Origin: Sorangium cellulosum | GTDB lineage: Bacteria; Myxococcota_A; Polyangia; Polyangiales; Polyangiaceae | Direction of reading: 5' to 3' | Assembly: GCF_004135735.1 (NCBI RefSeq) | Contig: NZ_CP012670.1 | Location: 9,495,501-9,559,500 of the forward strand | Length of the DNA: 64,000 nt | Shown here: positions 9,918-18,372 of the stretch, piece by piece | Layout: each line of letters begins with the position of its first letter | Numbering within the stretch: position 1 is the stretch's first letter | Notes under the pieces: model-generated | Databases searched by the model: none | What the model was told of the DNA's origin: nothing | The model's input: only the letters and a program-made list of their open reading frames with translations | Program-made: the position numbers and the translations under genes

Positions 9918-10054
9918 GGGCGGCGGGGCGGGGCGGGCGTCCGCGGCGGGAAACGCTGCTGCGGGCCACGCGCGAGCGCGGCGGGAATCGCTGCGGGCGG
10001 GCCCCGGGGGTGCGGTCGGGAGCAGCGGCACGGCCGCGTGATAGGCTTGGCCCG

Positions 10055-10624
10055 ATGACAGGGACGGCCGAACGGGGGCGTCCGACGAGGCGCATGACCT
10101 TCGAGGAGGCGGCCGAGCTCGACCCCGATGAGCAGCCTGGCGAGATCGTCGATGGGGAGTGGGTTCCGGCGACGAGGAGCTCGTGGCGTCATGGCGAGAT
10201 CACGTCGGCGATCAACTTCCTCTTGAAGCTCTACGCGCGGGAGCACGGGGGCTGGAGCGTGCCCGTGGCAGATCCCGGCGTGAAGCTTGGCCGCAATCCC
10301 GACCGGCTGCGGGGGCCCGACGTCGCGATGGTCCGAGCGGAGAGGGCGCCGAAGGGAAAGGGCGTCGAGGGATGGCTCGATGGCGCCCCGGATGTGGCGG
10401 TCGAGGTCGTGGGAGACAGCCAGTCCATCTCGGAGATGGCGAAGAAGGCGCTCGACTACCTCGGCGCCGGGGCCAAGATGGTGTGGATCGTCGACGCCGA
10501 GCCCCGGCGCGTCGTGCTGTTCACGCCGCCGGACCGCGTGACGATCCTCGGGCCCGACGACACGCTCGACGGCGGCGATGTGCTCCCAGGCTTCCGCTGC
10601 AGGGTCGCCGAGATGTTCACGTGA
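10055..10624 (+). CDS. Uma2 family (DUF820) restriction endonuclease-fold protein
   Basis: This 189-residue protein starts with M-T-G-T-A-E and then M-T-F-E-E-A-A-E-L-D, the usual opening of Uma2 proteins. It keeps the PD-(D/E)XK-like core of that family: G-P-D-V-A-M-V (Asp), then A-P-D-V-A-V-E-V-V-G-D-S, and later K-M-V-W-I-V-D. The family is strongly expanded in cyanobacteria and myxobacteria; its biological role is not settled. The gene stands alone 137 nt after the ABC permease and shows no toxin-antitoxin partner. Confidence 0.88.
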   Translation: MTGTAERGRPTRRMTFEEAAELDPDEQPGEIVDGEWVPATRSSWRHGEITSAINFLLKLYAREHGGWSVPVADPGVKLGRNPDRLRGPDVAMVRAERAPKGKGVEGWLDGAPDVAVEVVGDSQSISEMAKKALDYLGAGAKMVWIVDAEPRRVVLFTPPDRVTILGPDDTLDGGDVLPGFRCRVAEMFT

Positions 10625-10868
10625 TGCTACGGCCGGCGCAGCGGCCGTCGAGGCCTGGCTGCTGTGTCCTGGGTTCGCCGTGATACAACACCGGATCCCA
10701 GCACAAGGCGCTGATTCGATGCCAGGAGGATCTCAGGGAGATATCCTCACGGCTCTTGCTGATGGGCGCTCTCCGTGTGCTGAGGTCAGAGCGCGGGGCC
10801 ATACGAGGGGGGCACTCGCAGGCACGGGGTGGGACAGAACCCACCAGTTTGGGGGGCGCGGCGTTCCT

Positions 10869-10995
10869 TCAGGGGCCGGTCGTGGCGAGGAGCTCCCGGG
10901 CGTTGCTGACGACAGCAGCGCGGCGGATCCAGCGATCGAGCTCGGCGAGGTCGCTGCTGGCGAGGACGCGCTCCCGCGCCGCCGCGAGCTGAGGA
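10869..10995 (-). pseudogene. C-terminal fragment of a Rpn/transposase-accessory type protein
   Basis: On the minus strand a short frame reads Q-L-A-A-A-R-E-R-V-L, then L-A-E-L-D-R-W-I-R-R-A-A and ends T-T-G-P-stop at 10869. This helical tail resembles the C-termini of Rpn-like or DUF4351-type proteins common in myxobacteria. A stop codon precedes it in frame after only ~42 codons and there is no start, so it is a gene remnant. The 240 bases between the Uma2 gene and this remnant contain nothing recognisable. Confidence 0.45.
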
Positions 10996-11139
10996 GACCT
11001 CTAGCCGGTGCCCCCGGTTGGCGGCGCAGACGGACCTTACCGCCGAACGATCCGTCCATCTTCGAGCAGCACCCGGGGGGCCGAAGCCGAGTACGCCGCC
11101 GTCCCAGCGATGGGAAGGCTCAGCGCATCCGTGGGTCGC

Positions 11140-11409
11140 TCATTCGTCCTCCTTCATTCGCGGTTCGAGGGGAGGGTCGAGCGCATCGCCGTGCAACCCG
11201 CGCAGCAGGATCGCGGCGTGCCGGGCTCCGTTCTCGACCGCATCGAGAGGATCGTCCCCCCATGTGGTAAATGTGCGCCCATCGACGTCCACCGTGACAG
11301 CCCAAGGCCTCTTTTCCTCCGAAGGGTTTGACCTTGGCTCGTGGATCCGAACCACGATGTCGCGCGACACACCGTCCTCTCCAGTTACCTTGAAGACCAG
11401 CTCAATCAT
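11140..11409 (-). CDS. Small hypothetical protein (89 aa)
   Basis: This compact protein opens M-I-E-L-V-F-K-V-T-G and contains W-A-V-T-V-D-V-D-G-R-T-F-T-T-W-G-D-D-P-L-D-A-V. That looks like a small mixed alpha/beta domain rather than a random frame. An AGAAGG ribosome site lies eight bases before ATG 11409; a GTG one codon earlier (11412) is also possible. I do not recognise the family with certainty. It lies alone at the edge of the mobile island; small proteins like this in such places are sometimes orphan immunity proteins, but that is speculation. Confidence 0.6.
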   Translation of the reverse strand: MIELVFKVTGEDGVSRDIVVRIHEPRSNPSEEKRPWAVTVDVDGRTFTTWGDDPLDAVENGARHAAILLRGLHGDALDPPLEPRMKEDE

Positions 11410-11466
11410 CACTTACACCTTCTGTCGCAGTCTTTGAGACACTTGAGCGTCGTCCTGGGTTCGTTT

Positions 11467-11597
11467 GTCTCCGTGTGATCTCCGTGTGCCCCGACGTCAG
11501 GGCACGAGACTCCACGAAGGGATCGAGAGGGCACGTAGGGTACGTGAGGAATCGAGCCCTCGATGACCTCTGACACCGCTCCGACGCGTCCGACTGT
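11467..11597 (+). repeat. Island repeat, copy A (~130 bp)
   Basis: This segment contains TCCGTGTGCCCCGACGTCAG, then a run of GGGCACG motifs, then GAATCGAGCCCTCGATG and CTCTGACACCGCTCCGACGC. Closely related sequence occurs at 16466-16561 (same strand, cut by an IS) and 18475-18597 (opposite strand, running into a tRNA/tmRNA-like 3' end). The three copies differ by small changes and by the number of GGGCACG units. Confidence 0.75.
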
Positions 11598-11737
11598 CGG
11601 TGATCATCGCGTCCCGCGTCCGATCGGTGAAGACTGCGGCCACGTGATCGCCGGCGTTCACCGTTCACCGCCCGCGCTTGCGCCGATCTGGGCCCCGCTC
11701 GCCTCCGCAGCGTAGACGTTGGGCCCGCCGAAAAGTC

Positions 11738-11769
11738 GAAGGCCCGAGGGCTGCCACCCTCGGGCCTTC
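11738..11769. repeat. Perfect 13-bp hairpin
   Basis: GAAGGCCCGAGGG and its exact reverse complement are separated by the 6-base loop CTGCCA. It looks like a strong terminator-type stem, but no U-run follows on either strand. It lies just before the IS21 block and may be a terminator or part of an element end. Confidence 0.6.
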
Positions 11770-11848
11770 TGGAGCTCCGCCTTGTCGGAGTCCCCCACCT
11801 TCATCACAAGCCGGGCTCCAGGTCCAGAAATCGGCGGCATGGAGCTCG

Positions 11849-12307
11849 TTGCCTTCGTCCACCTACCGCCTCGCCCTCTGCGCCTGCTGCCGCGTCCAGC
11901 TTCGCCTCTGCCGTCGCTGCGATCGCGGCCAGCGCCTCTGCCTCGACTGCCGCCCGCTCCGGCGTCGTGAGTCGCTCCGCCGCGCCGGCGCCGCCTATCG
12001 GACCCGGCTTCGCGCTCGCCGCCTCCATGCCGCTCGCCAGGCCCGGTACCGCGAGCGGCAGCGGGACAAGTTCTCGGCGCAGAAAGTGATGCATCACAGG
12101 GTGACGGAAGCCGCGGCCGCGTCGATGTCCCAGGTCGCGCCGGAGATCACCCCCGGCCGAAAGGACAACGATGACGATCGGATCCGAGATGTCGGCCGCT
12201 GCTCGCTCTGCGGAGCGCGGCTTCCACACTGGGCCATGCGCGAGCGGCGCGCTCGGCCAGCTCTCCACCGACGCGCTCCCTGCGTCCCACGAGGGCCTCC
12301 GCGGTGA
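11849..12307 (+). CDS. IS21-associated Cys-cluster (zinc-finger-like) protein
   Basis: From a possible TTG at 11849 the frame gives ~152 residues. It opens with Y-R-L-A-L-C-A-C-C and then C-R-R-C and C-L-D-C-R, followed by a basic helical stretch rich in Ala-Arg (A-R-Q-A-R-Y-R-E-R-Q) and a later C-S-L-C-G. Short Cys-cluster ORFs of this kind precede istA in IS21-family elements of myxobacteria and planctomycetes and are likely nucleic-acid binding; that is recalled family context, not tested here. The frame stays open upstream to 11678 but that part looks non-coding. It ends seven bases before the istA start, consistent with one transcript. Confidence 0.55.
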   Translation: MPSSTYRLALCACCRVQLRLCRRCDRGQRLCLDCRPLRRRESLRRAGAAYRTRLRARRLHAARQARYRERQRDKFSAQKVMHHRVTEAAAASMSQVAPEITPGRKDNDDDRIRDVGRCSLCGARLPHWAMRERRARPALHRRAPCVPRGPPR

Positions 12308-12313
12308 CGGGAG

Positions 12314-13168
12314 GTGGCGGTGATCGCCAAGGAGAAGGAGGCCGAGATCCTGCGCCTCTACCACGGCGAGAAGTGGCCCGTTGGCACCATCGCCGGCCAG
12401 CTCGGGCTGCACCACACCACCGTGCAGCGCGTGCTCGGGCAAGCGGGCGTCGACCCGAAGGTCGTCGCGCCGCGCCCGTCCATGGTCGACCCGTTCGTGC
12501 CGTTCATCGTCGAGCAGCTCGGCAAGTATCCCTCGCTGCGCTCGAGTCGCCTCTTCGTCATGCTCAAGGAGCGCGGTTATCCGGGCGGTCCGGATCATCT
12601 GCGCCGGGTGATCTGCCGCCTCCGCCCCAAGAAGCCGGCCGAGGCATTCCAGCGGCTCCGCACGCTGCCCGGCGAGCAAGCGCAGGTCGACTGGGCGCAC
12701 TTCGGCAAGCTGGCTATCGGCCGGGCTCGGCGACCGCTCTGGGCCTTCGTCATGGTGCTCAGTCAGCAGATCGAGCAGCCTGAGCACATTCAGCGCCTCG
12801 TCGATGAGAAGCGCCGCGCCCGCGAGCACCGCGGCCTCGATCGCCTTGCCCGCGCCGCCCGCAGCAGCCAGGCCTTCCTTCGCGTCATCGCCGAGCGCGG
12901 CGGCAACGTCGGCAGCGCGATCGCCCGGCTTCTGCAGATGCTCGACGCCGTCGGCGCCGCAGAGCTCGAAGAGGCCCTCGTCGAGGTGCTCGAGCGCGAC
13001 ACGATCCACGTCGGTGCCGTCCGCCAGGTGATCGACCGCCGCCGCTCCGAGCGCTGCCTGCCCCCTCCGGTCTCGATCCCCGTCACGCGCGGCCAGCACG
13101 CCAACGTCGTCGTCACGCCGCATTCACTCGCCACCTACGACGCCCTGAAGAAGGACTCGACGCTATGA
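12314..13168 (+). pseudogene. istA: IstA transposase with large in-frame internal deletion
   Basis: The 284-residue product has the IstA N-terminal helix-turn-helix (residues ~8-42, G-T-I-A-G-Q-L-G) and the first catalytic Asp in Q-V-D-W-A-H-F-G (Asp126). It also has the IstA C-terminal region from Q-Q-I-E-Q-P-E-H onward. Family members are ~500 residues; here residue 150 (…F-V-M-V-L-S) joins directly to the C-terminal part near base 12764. That removes the second Asp and the Glu of the DDE triad. The reading frame is intact across the join, so a protein could still be made and bind ends, but it cannot catalyse transposition. The start is GTG 12314, with GTG 12320 as alternative. The TGA overlaps the istB ATG (ATGA). 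Confidence 0.85.
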
Positions 13169-13926
13169 CCGACCTGACGCCCATCGAGACCAAGTCCCGC
13201 CTCAAGAGACTTGGTCTCTTCGGCCTGCTCGCCTGCTTGGATGAGCTCGCTGACAAGCCCTGGCTTCACGAGGTGCTCGCCATCGAGGAGCGCGAGCGGC
13301 ACAAGCGCAGCCTCGAACGCCGCCTCAAGAACTCCCGCGTCGCCACCTTCAAGCCCATGAGCGACTTCGACTGGTCCTGGCCCAAGAAGATCGACCGCGA
13401 GGCCGTCGACGACCTGTTCGCCCCCGGTTTCGTCGCCACCGGCCACAACGCCGTGCTCGTCGGCCCCAACGGCGTCGGCAAGACCATGATCCTCAAGAAC
13501 GTCGCCCACCAGGCCGTCGTCCGGGGCCACACGGTCCGCTTCTCGACCGCGAGCGACATGCTCGCCGACCTCGCCGCGCAGGAGTCCTCGGCCGCGCTCG
13601 CGCGAAGGCTGCGCCGCTACACGGTCCCCGCGCTTCTCTGCATCGATGAGGTTGGCTACCTCTCCTACGATAGCCGCTACGCCGACCTGCTCTTCGAGGT
13701 CGTCACCCGTCGCTACGAGGCGCACAGGCCGATCCTGCTCAGCACGAACAAGGCCTTCTCCGACTGGGGCCAAGTCTTCCCGCACGCCGCGTGCGTCGTC
13801 ACGCTCGTCGACCGGCTCGTGCACCGCGCCGAGGTGATCGAAATCGAGGCCGAGAGCTACCGGCTCAAGGAAGCCAAGGAGCTGAGCGCCCTCCGCACCA
13901 AGCAGCGCCGCACCAAGAAGCGCTGA
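13165..13926 (+). CDS. istB: IstB-like ATP-binding protein of IS21 family
   Basis: This full-length 253-residue transposition helper has an N-terminal IstB domain, Walker A G-P-N-G-V-G-K-T at 100-107, and Walker B L-L-C-I-D-E-V-G-Y-L near 152-161. Sensor-1 lies in I-L-L-S-T-N-K, followed by the usual D-R-L-V-H-R-A-E C-terminus. It overlaps istA by four bases, the standard translational coupling. With IstA broken it has no cognate partner here, though it could serve another IS21 copy in the genome. Confidence 0.93.
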   Translation: MTDLTPIETKSRLKRLGLFGLLACLDELADKPWLHEVLAIEERERHKRSLERRLKNSRVATFKPMSDFDWSWPKKIDREAVDDLFAPGFVATGHNAVLVGPNGVGKTMILKNVAHQAVVRGHTVRFSTASDMLADLAAQESSAALARRLRRYTVPALLCIDEVGYLSYDSRYADLLFEVVTRRYEAHRPILLSTNKAFSDWGQVFPHAACVVTLVDRLVHRAEVIEIEAESYRLKEAKELSALRTKQRRTKKR

Positions 13927-13934
13927 GCGGCCTC

Positions 13935-14051
13935 TTCACCGGGAAAATTCACCGGCATCGGACGCGGATTTCACCGGTGAACTTCACCGGCATCCGGCGT
14001 GGTCTCCATCGGCACCGGCTGCGGATTTCACCGGTGAACTTCACCGAATTC
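13935..14051. repeat. IS21 right-end repeats (TTTCACCGGTGAACTTCACCG)
   Basis: Just after istB, a ~21-bp motif with core TTCACCGGTGAACTTCACC occurs at about 13970 and 14026, with a degenerate copy at 13936 (TTCACCGGGAAAATTCACCG). Multiple terminal repeats that bind IstA are characteristic of IS21-family ends. The element's right boundary is probably within or just after 14051. No matching inverted set was found on the left side, so the left end is uncertain. Confidence 0.65.
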
Positions 14052-14531
14052 CCGCGGGTTACCGAGATCATCAACACGATCCTGATCAAGGAGGTCGTCG
14101 GAGGGAGCAGGACGCTCACGCTCGCCGCGGGGCCAGGGCAGAGCGTCGAGGGCGCTCCCACGTTCAGCTACAGCCGCCCGTGGGCGTGCCTCCGGCTGAT
14201 GAGCGACGGCGCCGGCTGGCTCGTCGTCGGCTCCTACGAGGGGCCGCCCCCCTCATCAGCACGGGGCCTCCCCCTGCGGGGCCTCCCCCTGCGGGGCCGC
14301 ACCGGAGGGAGGGGCGAGGCCGGTGAGGCCGACGGGAACGAGCCCGCGACGGGCGGCGGGTCCGGGTCGGGCGGCGCACTCCGCCCGAGGGGACGCCGAT
14401 CGTCATCGAGCGGAGCTCACCGGGAGGAGGAGGCAATCGCGGTCCTCGCCAGCACGGGGGAGCAGGTCGCGCGGGACGGGGACCCCACCTTCCGGCTGAT
14501 CAGCGACGGCGCGACGTGGATCGTGGTCTGA
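14052..14531 (+). pseudogene. Truncated fibre-like beta-rich protein, 3' remnant
   Basis: The frame after the IS21 repeats reads R-T-L-T-L-A-A-G-P-G-Q-S-V-E-G-A and L-R-L-M-S-D-G-A-G-W-L-V-V-G-S. The end of the frame has a second, similar pattern, F-R-L-I-S-D-G-A-T-W-I-V-V-stop. This resembles the repeated strand-turn modules at the C-termini of tail-fibre or adhesin-like proteins. There is no start codon and the IS21 end abuts it, so the 5' part was lost. Between the two modules is low-complexity Gly/Arg/Pro sequence with a short tandem repeat of GGGCCTCCCCCTGC, perhaps a frameshift. Function unknown. Confidence 0.45.
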
Positions 14532-14766
14532 GGGGCAGGGGCAGTCAGGGATTGGGACAACAAGGCGCCCAAGCCTGACACGGGGGAGGACCAGCCAGCA
14601 GAGCCTTCCTCGGCGCCGCCCCGAGAGCCGGCCACCCGGCGCTTTTCGGTACGGCGGCGCTGGCCGAGGCGCAGCCCGGCGATCCGGCCAGCCTCGGCCG
14701 GCGAGGCGCCGGTGAACGCCGGGGCGACTCGCTGCGACGATCGGGGTTTACCTGGCAGGGCTCGTA

Positions 14767-15789
14767 TTAAACCCGCTGGGCGCCCGTCGATGCTGTAGCG
14801 AGTCGACTCAGAAAAGGTGTGCCCCCCGCGCCAACGCGACATACCCAGCCGCGATCGGGATCGTACGCCATGGCACCTCCGATGGCCACCGGCGGCGCGT
14901 CACGCAGGCTCGGCAGCGCATCAAGGATCGCCTCGCCCCCCGGACGCCATCGGAATGACCATCTGCTCAATTCAGACGGTTTCTCCGGGTGCTCCTGACA
15001 CTCGACGATGCTTCCGTGAGCATGGCGGGCCCACTCCAAGAGACGCCTGGACACGTAGAGATCACCGATATGCGAAAGCCAGGCGTGCAGACCAGACCTG
15101 GCCTTCATCCCGCTGGCGAACATCTTGGCAGCCGTGATCCATTCGCTAGAGAGTTGCCTCAAAAGCAGCTCATCAAAACGCGACAGCAGCAACCCTTGGC
15201 CAGTTTGCCTAGGAAAGTGGCCAGCGTGGTAGCGCCCGAGGCTTGCGAGCAATGCGTGGAGCGTGCCACCGGAGGCGCAGAAACTGGACAGGGCAACAGG
15301 CGAGCGGCGACACCATAGCTTCCAGAGTGTAGCCGCGAGCGCCGTCTCGATGTCCGAGCATCGAATCGCGGACGGCTTCCGTCGCACGGCTTCGGAGACA
15401 TCGATGGTGGACTCTTCCGCCGGATCGAGCCCCTGCGGCGCTGATCCTGCCGCATCCGGCCGGAGAGTCATGGCGAACACTCGCCGGCCTCTCGCAGCGA
15501 GAGAAGCGCAGATTCGGCAGAAGCTCAACAGCCCGCCGAGGGTCGGCGGAAGCACCACGCAGAGGGGAACGCCGCCAGAACGAGCGAGCTCTTCGTCGAG
15601 CTCCGCAGACGGCTGTGCTCCCCAGTACCGAGCGCGCAGGACACGATGACGCTTCGGATCCGCGCTCGACGGACCGAGGAGCAGATCGTCTTCCTCAACC
15701 ACGACCGGAGATACCACTTTCACGAGCTCGGAGCCAGCAACTCCTCCTATGGCAACATAGATCATATCCCGAATCGCCTTGGTCATCAT
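14767..15789 (-). CDS. DUF1835/DUF3658-like protein, left copy
   Basis: This 340-residue protein starts at ATG 15789, which overlaps the TGA of the upstream lipoprotein frame (ATGA); a GTG four codons earlier is less likely. Residues ~1-110 follow the DUF1835 pattern: V-V-V-E-E-D-D-L-L-L-G-P, an R-H-R…Y-W-G stretch, then V-V-L-P-P-T-L-G-G-L-L-S-F. Residues ~210-290 resemble DUF3658: L-L-S-R-F-D-E-L-L-L-R-Q-L-S-S-E-W and later H-I-G-D-L-Y-V-S-R-R-L-L-E-W. The biochemical role of these families is unknown. The last ~80 residues match the right copy exactly whereas the rest is ~60% identical by eye. GC is lower than in neighbouring core genes. Confidence 0.75.
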   Translation of the reverse strand: MMTKAIRDMIYVAIGGVAGSELVKVVSPVVVEEDDLLLGPSSADPKRHRVLRARYWGAQPSAELDEELARSGGVPLCVVLPPTLGGLLSFCRICASLAARGRRVFAMTLRPDAAGSAPQGLDPAEESTIDVSEAVRRKPSAIRCSDIETALAATLWKLWCRRSPVALSSFCASGGTLHALLASLGRYHAGHFPRQTGQGLLLSRFDELLLRQLSSEWITAAKMFASGMKARSGLHAWLSHIGDLYVSRRLLEWARHAHGSIVECQEHPEKPSELSRWSFRWRPGGEAILDALPSLRDAPPVAIGGAMAYDPDRGWVCRVGAGGTPFLSRLATASTGAQRV

Positions 15790-16206
15790 CGAAAACCACA
15801 CGAATAGCAGTTACACGCTGGCGGATATGGTTTGTCGGCGAGGCAGGCAGCCAGACAAGTCCTGCATGGCGTGCGGCCATATTTGTCGCACCCAGGGTAT
15901 CCGACGGTGCACTTGCCGCCAATGTCCTGGCAATCTGCGAAGAAATCGTAGCAGTCCTTGCTTGGCGAGCAGGACCCCGCCATCTCAAGCTGTACGCTCG
16001 CCACTTCCTCGCCTCCACCTCCATCTTCTTCGCCGTTGTTCGGGAAATCTCCCGCCCCTACGGATTCCGTGGGAATCTCATAATCCTCGCCTCCCGACAC
16101 CACCGTGTCGCACGGTGTAGGACAGGTCGCACGCCGGCGCGAGCACCGCGACGACCCCGCCGCATAGCACGAGTGCGCCCACCTTCGCGTTCAACCCACC
16201 TTCCAT
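15786..16206 (-). pseudogene. Frameshifted copy of Cys-rich lipoprotein, left copy
   Basis: From ATG 16206 (after GGGAGGA) the frame encodes M-E-G-G-L-N-A-K-V-G-A and a lipobox-like A-P-A-C. It then shifts because of one extra G (ACCGTGCG here against ACCTGCG in the right copy) near 16110 and stops soon after. The remaining frame, down to the TGA at 15786, still encodes the conserved acidic linker and the Cys-rich tail (C-S-P-S-K-D-C … C-N-C-Y-S-C-G-F-R). If the extra base is real, the full lipoprotein is not made from this copy, although internal GTG starts could give a tail without signal. The tail's stop is coupled (ATGA) to the DUF1835-like gene. Confidence 0.7.
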
Positions 16207-16465
16207 GTCTTCCTCCCGGTCCGCATGAGCGCACCGAGATCTTCCAGCGGAGAGGCGGCGTCAACAGGTGACTTGGACTACCTTACGTCCATGCGGTCCT
16301 TGCACATGGGAGCCGGAGCGCGACCGCGACCGGCCGCGTGAGTGATCGAGGCGCGCAGCAGCGAGTTCGGCGGCATCTCGTCTACTCGCTGGCTCGCTAC
16401 GTCCGCAGCGGATCGACCGGTGACTCTGGCCCGGGTTACAGGCAGCCCGCCGGGTTCAGCACGCC

Positions 16466-16561
16466 GTGTGACCTCCGTGTGCCCCGACGTCAGGGCACGA
16501 GACGCCACGAGAGGGCACGAGAGGGCACGGGAGGAACTGAGCCCTCGATGGCGTCTGACAC
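16466..16561 (+). repeat. Island repeat, copy B, truncated by IS4 element
   Basis: It matches copy A and (inverted) copy C: CCGTGTGCCCCGACGTCAGG, two GAGAGGGCACG units, and AGCCCTCGATGGCGTCTGACAC. The IS4 left end begins at the next base, exactly where the other copies continue with CGCTCCGACGCG. Confidence 0.8.
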
Positions 16562-18013
16562 CTGACAGATCCCCTCATTTTATACGGCAAATTCGTCGAT
16601 TCCCGCGCCGCTGGCACACCGCTTCCACTGAGCACCAATGTGGGACAGTTGTTTGCATGGGCCCACGAGGCTCAGGTGTTTCGGGTGAGCCTACGACGAA
16701 TACGTGAGAATCTGCGGTCGCTGGCCGGAATAGTATCAGTATGAGGCAATCGGCGGGCGTCGACGCGTGCACGGAAGGCAAGGCGAAGGGGAACTTGACG
16801 ACGACGCGCTCGGAGGAGCGGTCGCATTCGATGAGGGCTCGCAGGCAACTCGAGCGCGTAGGGCTCAGCGCGAGTAGCATCGAGCGGTTCCTTCACGCCG
16901 CTGTGAAAGTCGACCTGCACGTCAAGACCGTGCTGTCCTTGTCGCTGGCAACCCTGGGCGTTCTGCACTCGGTCTCCCTTTGCATTCACGTGATCGGGCG
17001 AGGGATGGCGTGGGCAAGAGACGGTAGCCCCAAGCACGCGACCAAACAAGTTGATCGCCTGCTGAGTAACAACAATGTGTCCCCATGGCTTCTGTTCGAC
17101 GCTTGGGTCCGCTTCGTGGTGGGGCCGCGAGAGGAGCTGCTGGTCGCTCTCGACTGGACGGAGTTTGATGTCGATGACCACGCCACGTTGGCGTTGTACT
17201 TGATCACTCGTCACGGGCGAGCAATGCCGCTTATTTGGAGGACGGTCAAGAAGTCGTCGTTGGCTGGCAAGCGCAACGCCTATGAAGACGAGGTCATTGA
17301 GCGGCTGCACGAGATTCTTCCGAAAGCAACTCGAGTAACACTCCTCGCGGACCGGGGCTTCGGCGACCAGGAGCGGTACGCACATCTCGGCAATCTGGGC
17401 TGGGACTACATCATTCGGTTCCGTGAGTGCATCATCGTCACCGATGCTGATGACACTGCGCGTCCTGCAGGCGAATGGCTCACATCTACCGGACGGGCAA
17501 AGATGCTGAAGAACGTCCGGGTCACGCAGGACAAGACGGCCATCGCGGCGGTCGTGCTCGTTCACGACAAGCGGATGAAGGAGCCATGGTGCCTCGCAAC
17601 CAGCCGTGCCGACCTGACGGCGAGCCAGGTGACCAAGCTCTACGGCCGTCGCTTCTGCATCGAGGAGACGTTCCGCGACGTCAAGAACGTTCATTTTGGC
17701 ATGGGTCTCTCCGCCACACATATTGGCGACACTGCCCGACGCGACCGACTTCTGCTTATAGCTGCCTTTGCGCACGTGCTCCTGACGCTCCTTGGGGAGG
17801 CAGGAGAACGGGCCGGCCTCGATCGCCTCCTGAAGACCAATACCGTGAAGCATCGAACCTTGTCGCTCTATAACCAGGGATGCTACTGGTACACAGCCAT
17901 TCCCAACATGCGGGAAGAGCGGCTTGTTCAACTCATGACAGCGTACGGCGAGGTGCTCCGTGAGCACGCCGTAACCCGTGAAATTCTTGGGACTATATGA
18001 GGGGATGCATCAG
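16562..18013 (+). mobile_element. IS4-family insertion sequence, copy 1 (1452 bp)
   Basis: The ends are imperfect 17-bp inverted repeats: left CTGACAGATCCCCTCAT and right end complement CTGATGCATCCCCTCAT (14/17 match). The boundaries were set by comparing the two copies in the window, which are alike from CTGACAG to GCATCAG and differ outside. A single transposase gene fills the element. No target-site duplication is visible: the left flank ends TCTGACAC and the right flank begins CGTGTAGGG. Confidence 0.92.
16741..18000 (+). CDS. IS4-family DDE transposase, copy 1
   Basis: This 419-residue transposase has the IS4 catalytic set: Asp in V-A-L-D-W-T-E-F, Asp in T-L-L-A-D-R-G-F-G-D, and the Y-(2)-R-(3)-E-(6)-K signature at Tyr301, Arg304, Glu308 and Lys315. 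It is full length with an intact frame, so this copy may be active. Compared with copy 2 it differs at only a handful of residues (for example L/F in S-P-W-L-L-F, Y/H in L-A-L-Y-L, M/T, A/D, and E/K at the residue just after Glu308). Confidence 0.95.
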   Translation: MRQSAGVDACTEGKAKGNLTTTRSEERSHSMRARRQLERVGLSASSIERFLHAAVKVDLHVKTVLSLSLATLGVLHSVSLCIHVIGRGMAWARDGSPKHATKQVDRLLSNNNVSPWLLFDAWVRFVVGPREELLVALDWTEFDVDDHATLALYLITRHGRAMPLIWRTVKKSSLAGKRNAYEDEVIERLHEILPKATRVTLLADRGFGDQERYAHLGNLGWDYIIRFRECIIVTDADDTARPAGEWLTSTGRAKMLKNVRVTQDKTAIAAVVLVHDKRMKEPWCLATSRADLTASQVTKLYGRRFCIEETFRDVKNVHFGMGLSATHIGDTARRDRLLLIAAFAHVLLTLLGEAGERAGLDRLLKTNTVKHRTLSLYNQGCYWYTAIPNMREERLVQLMTAYGEVLREHAVTREILGTI

Positions 18014-18372
18014 CGTGTAGGGATGTGCGGCGTAACATGCGGCCATGATACCTGGCGCAGAGGTCTGACGGGCGATCTTGGCGGCCAGTTCGGTGTCTGG
18101 TCCGTTGTGGACGGAATAGCATGACGCCCATCCGCTCGGTGCCGCTAGCCTGGCCGCGGTTGCTGGTCCAGCGTCGCTGCTGGTCCGGGCATCGCAACTC
18201 GGACCCGGGGGTGGCCCCGCCGGCCTGGTGTCAGCTGGTCGCCCGTCGTGGAGCGCCGTGCCCTCCCGTACCCTCTCGTCCCCCGCAGCGCCCGTCCCTG
18301 GTGGTCTCGCCCACATCCAGCTAGGCGGCAAACCATCCCCGCCGAACTTTGTCAGGTCACACGCAGGTCACA
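18014..18372. other. Unassigned DNA to the right of IS4 copy 1
   Basis: These ~360 bases lie between the IS right end and the terminator of the tRNA-like remnant. I see no supported gene. A minus-strand stretch reads D-T-E-L-A-A-K-I-A-R-Q-T-S-A-P-G-I, which could be a decayed coding fragment, but I cannot identify it. Confidence 0.4.

Larger units (their letters stand above)
11413..11848. other. Intergenic region at the left edge of the mobile island
   Basis: These bases hold copy A of a dispersed repeat (11467-11597), a perfect hairpin (11738-11769), and otherwise no supported gene. They lead into the IS21-related block. Confidence 0.5.
14611..16561. repeat. Left arm of ~1.95-kb inverted duplication
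   Basis: This arm is the reverse complement of 18501-20450. The outer ~400 bases (14611-15011 against 20050-20450) are nearly identical, and so are the inner ~360 bases (16200-16561 against 18501-18855). The gene bodies between are only moderately similar. The arm is bounded on its inner side by an IS4-family element at 16562. Confidence 0.9.

Noticed and set aside
16278..16508. Identical 76-codon ORFs at 16278 and 18554
   Set aside because: They exist only because the inner ends of the inverted duplication are identical; they cross island repeat sequence and show no protein-like conservation.
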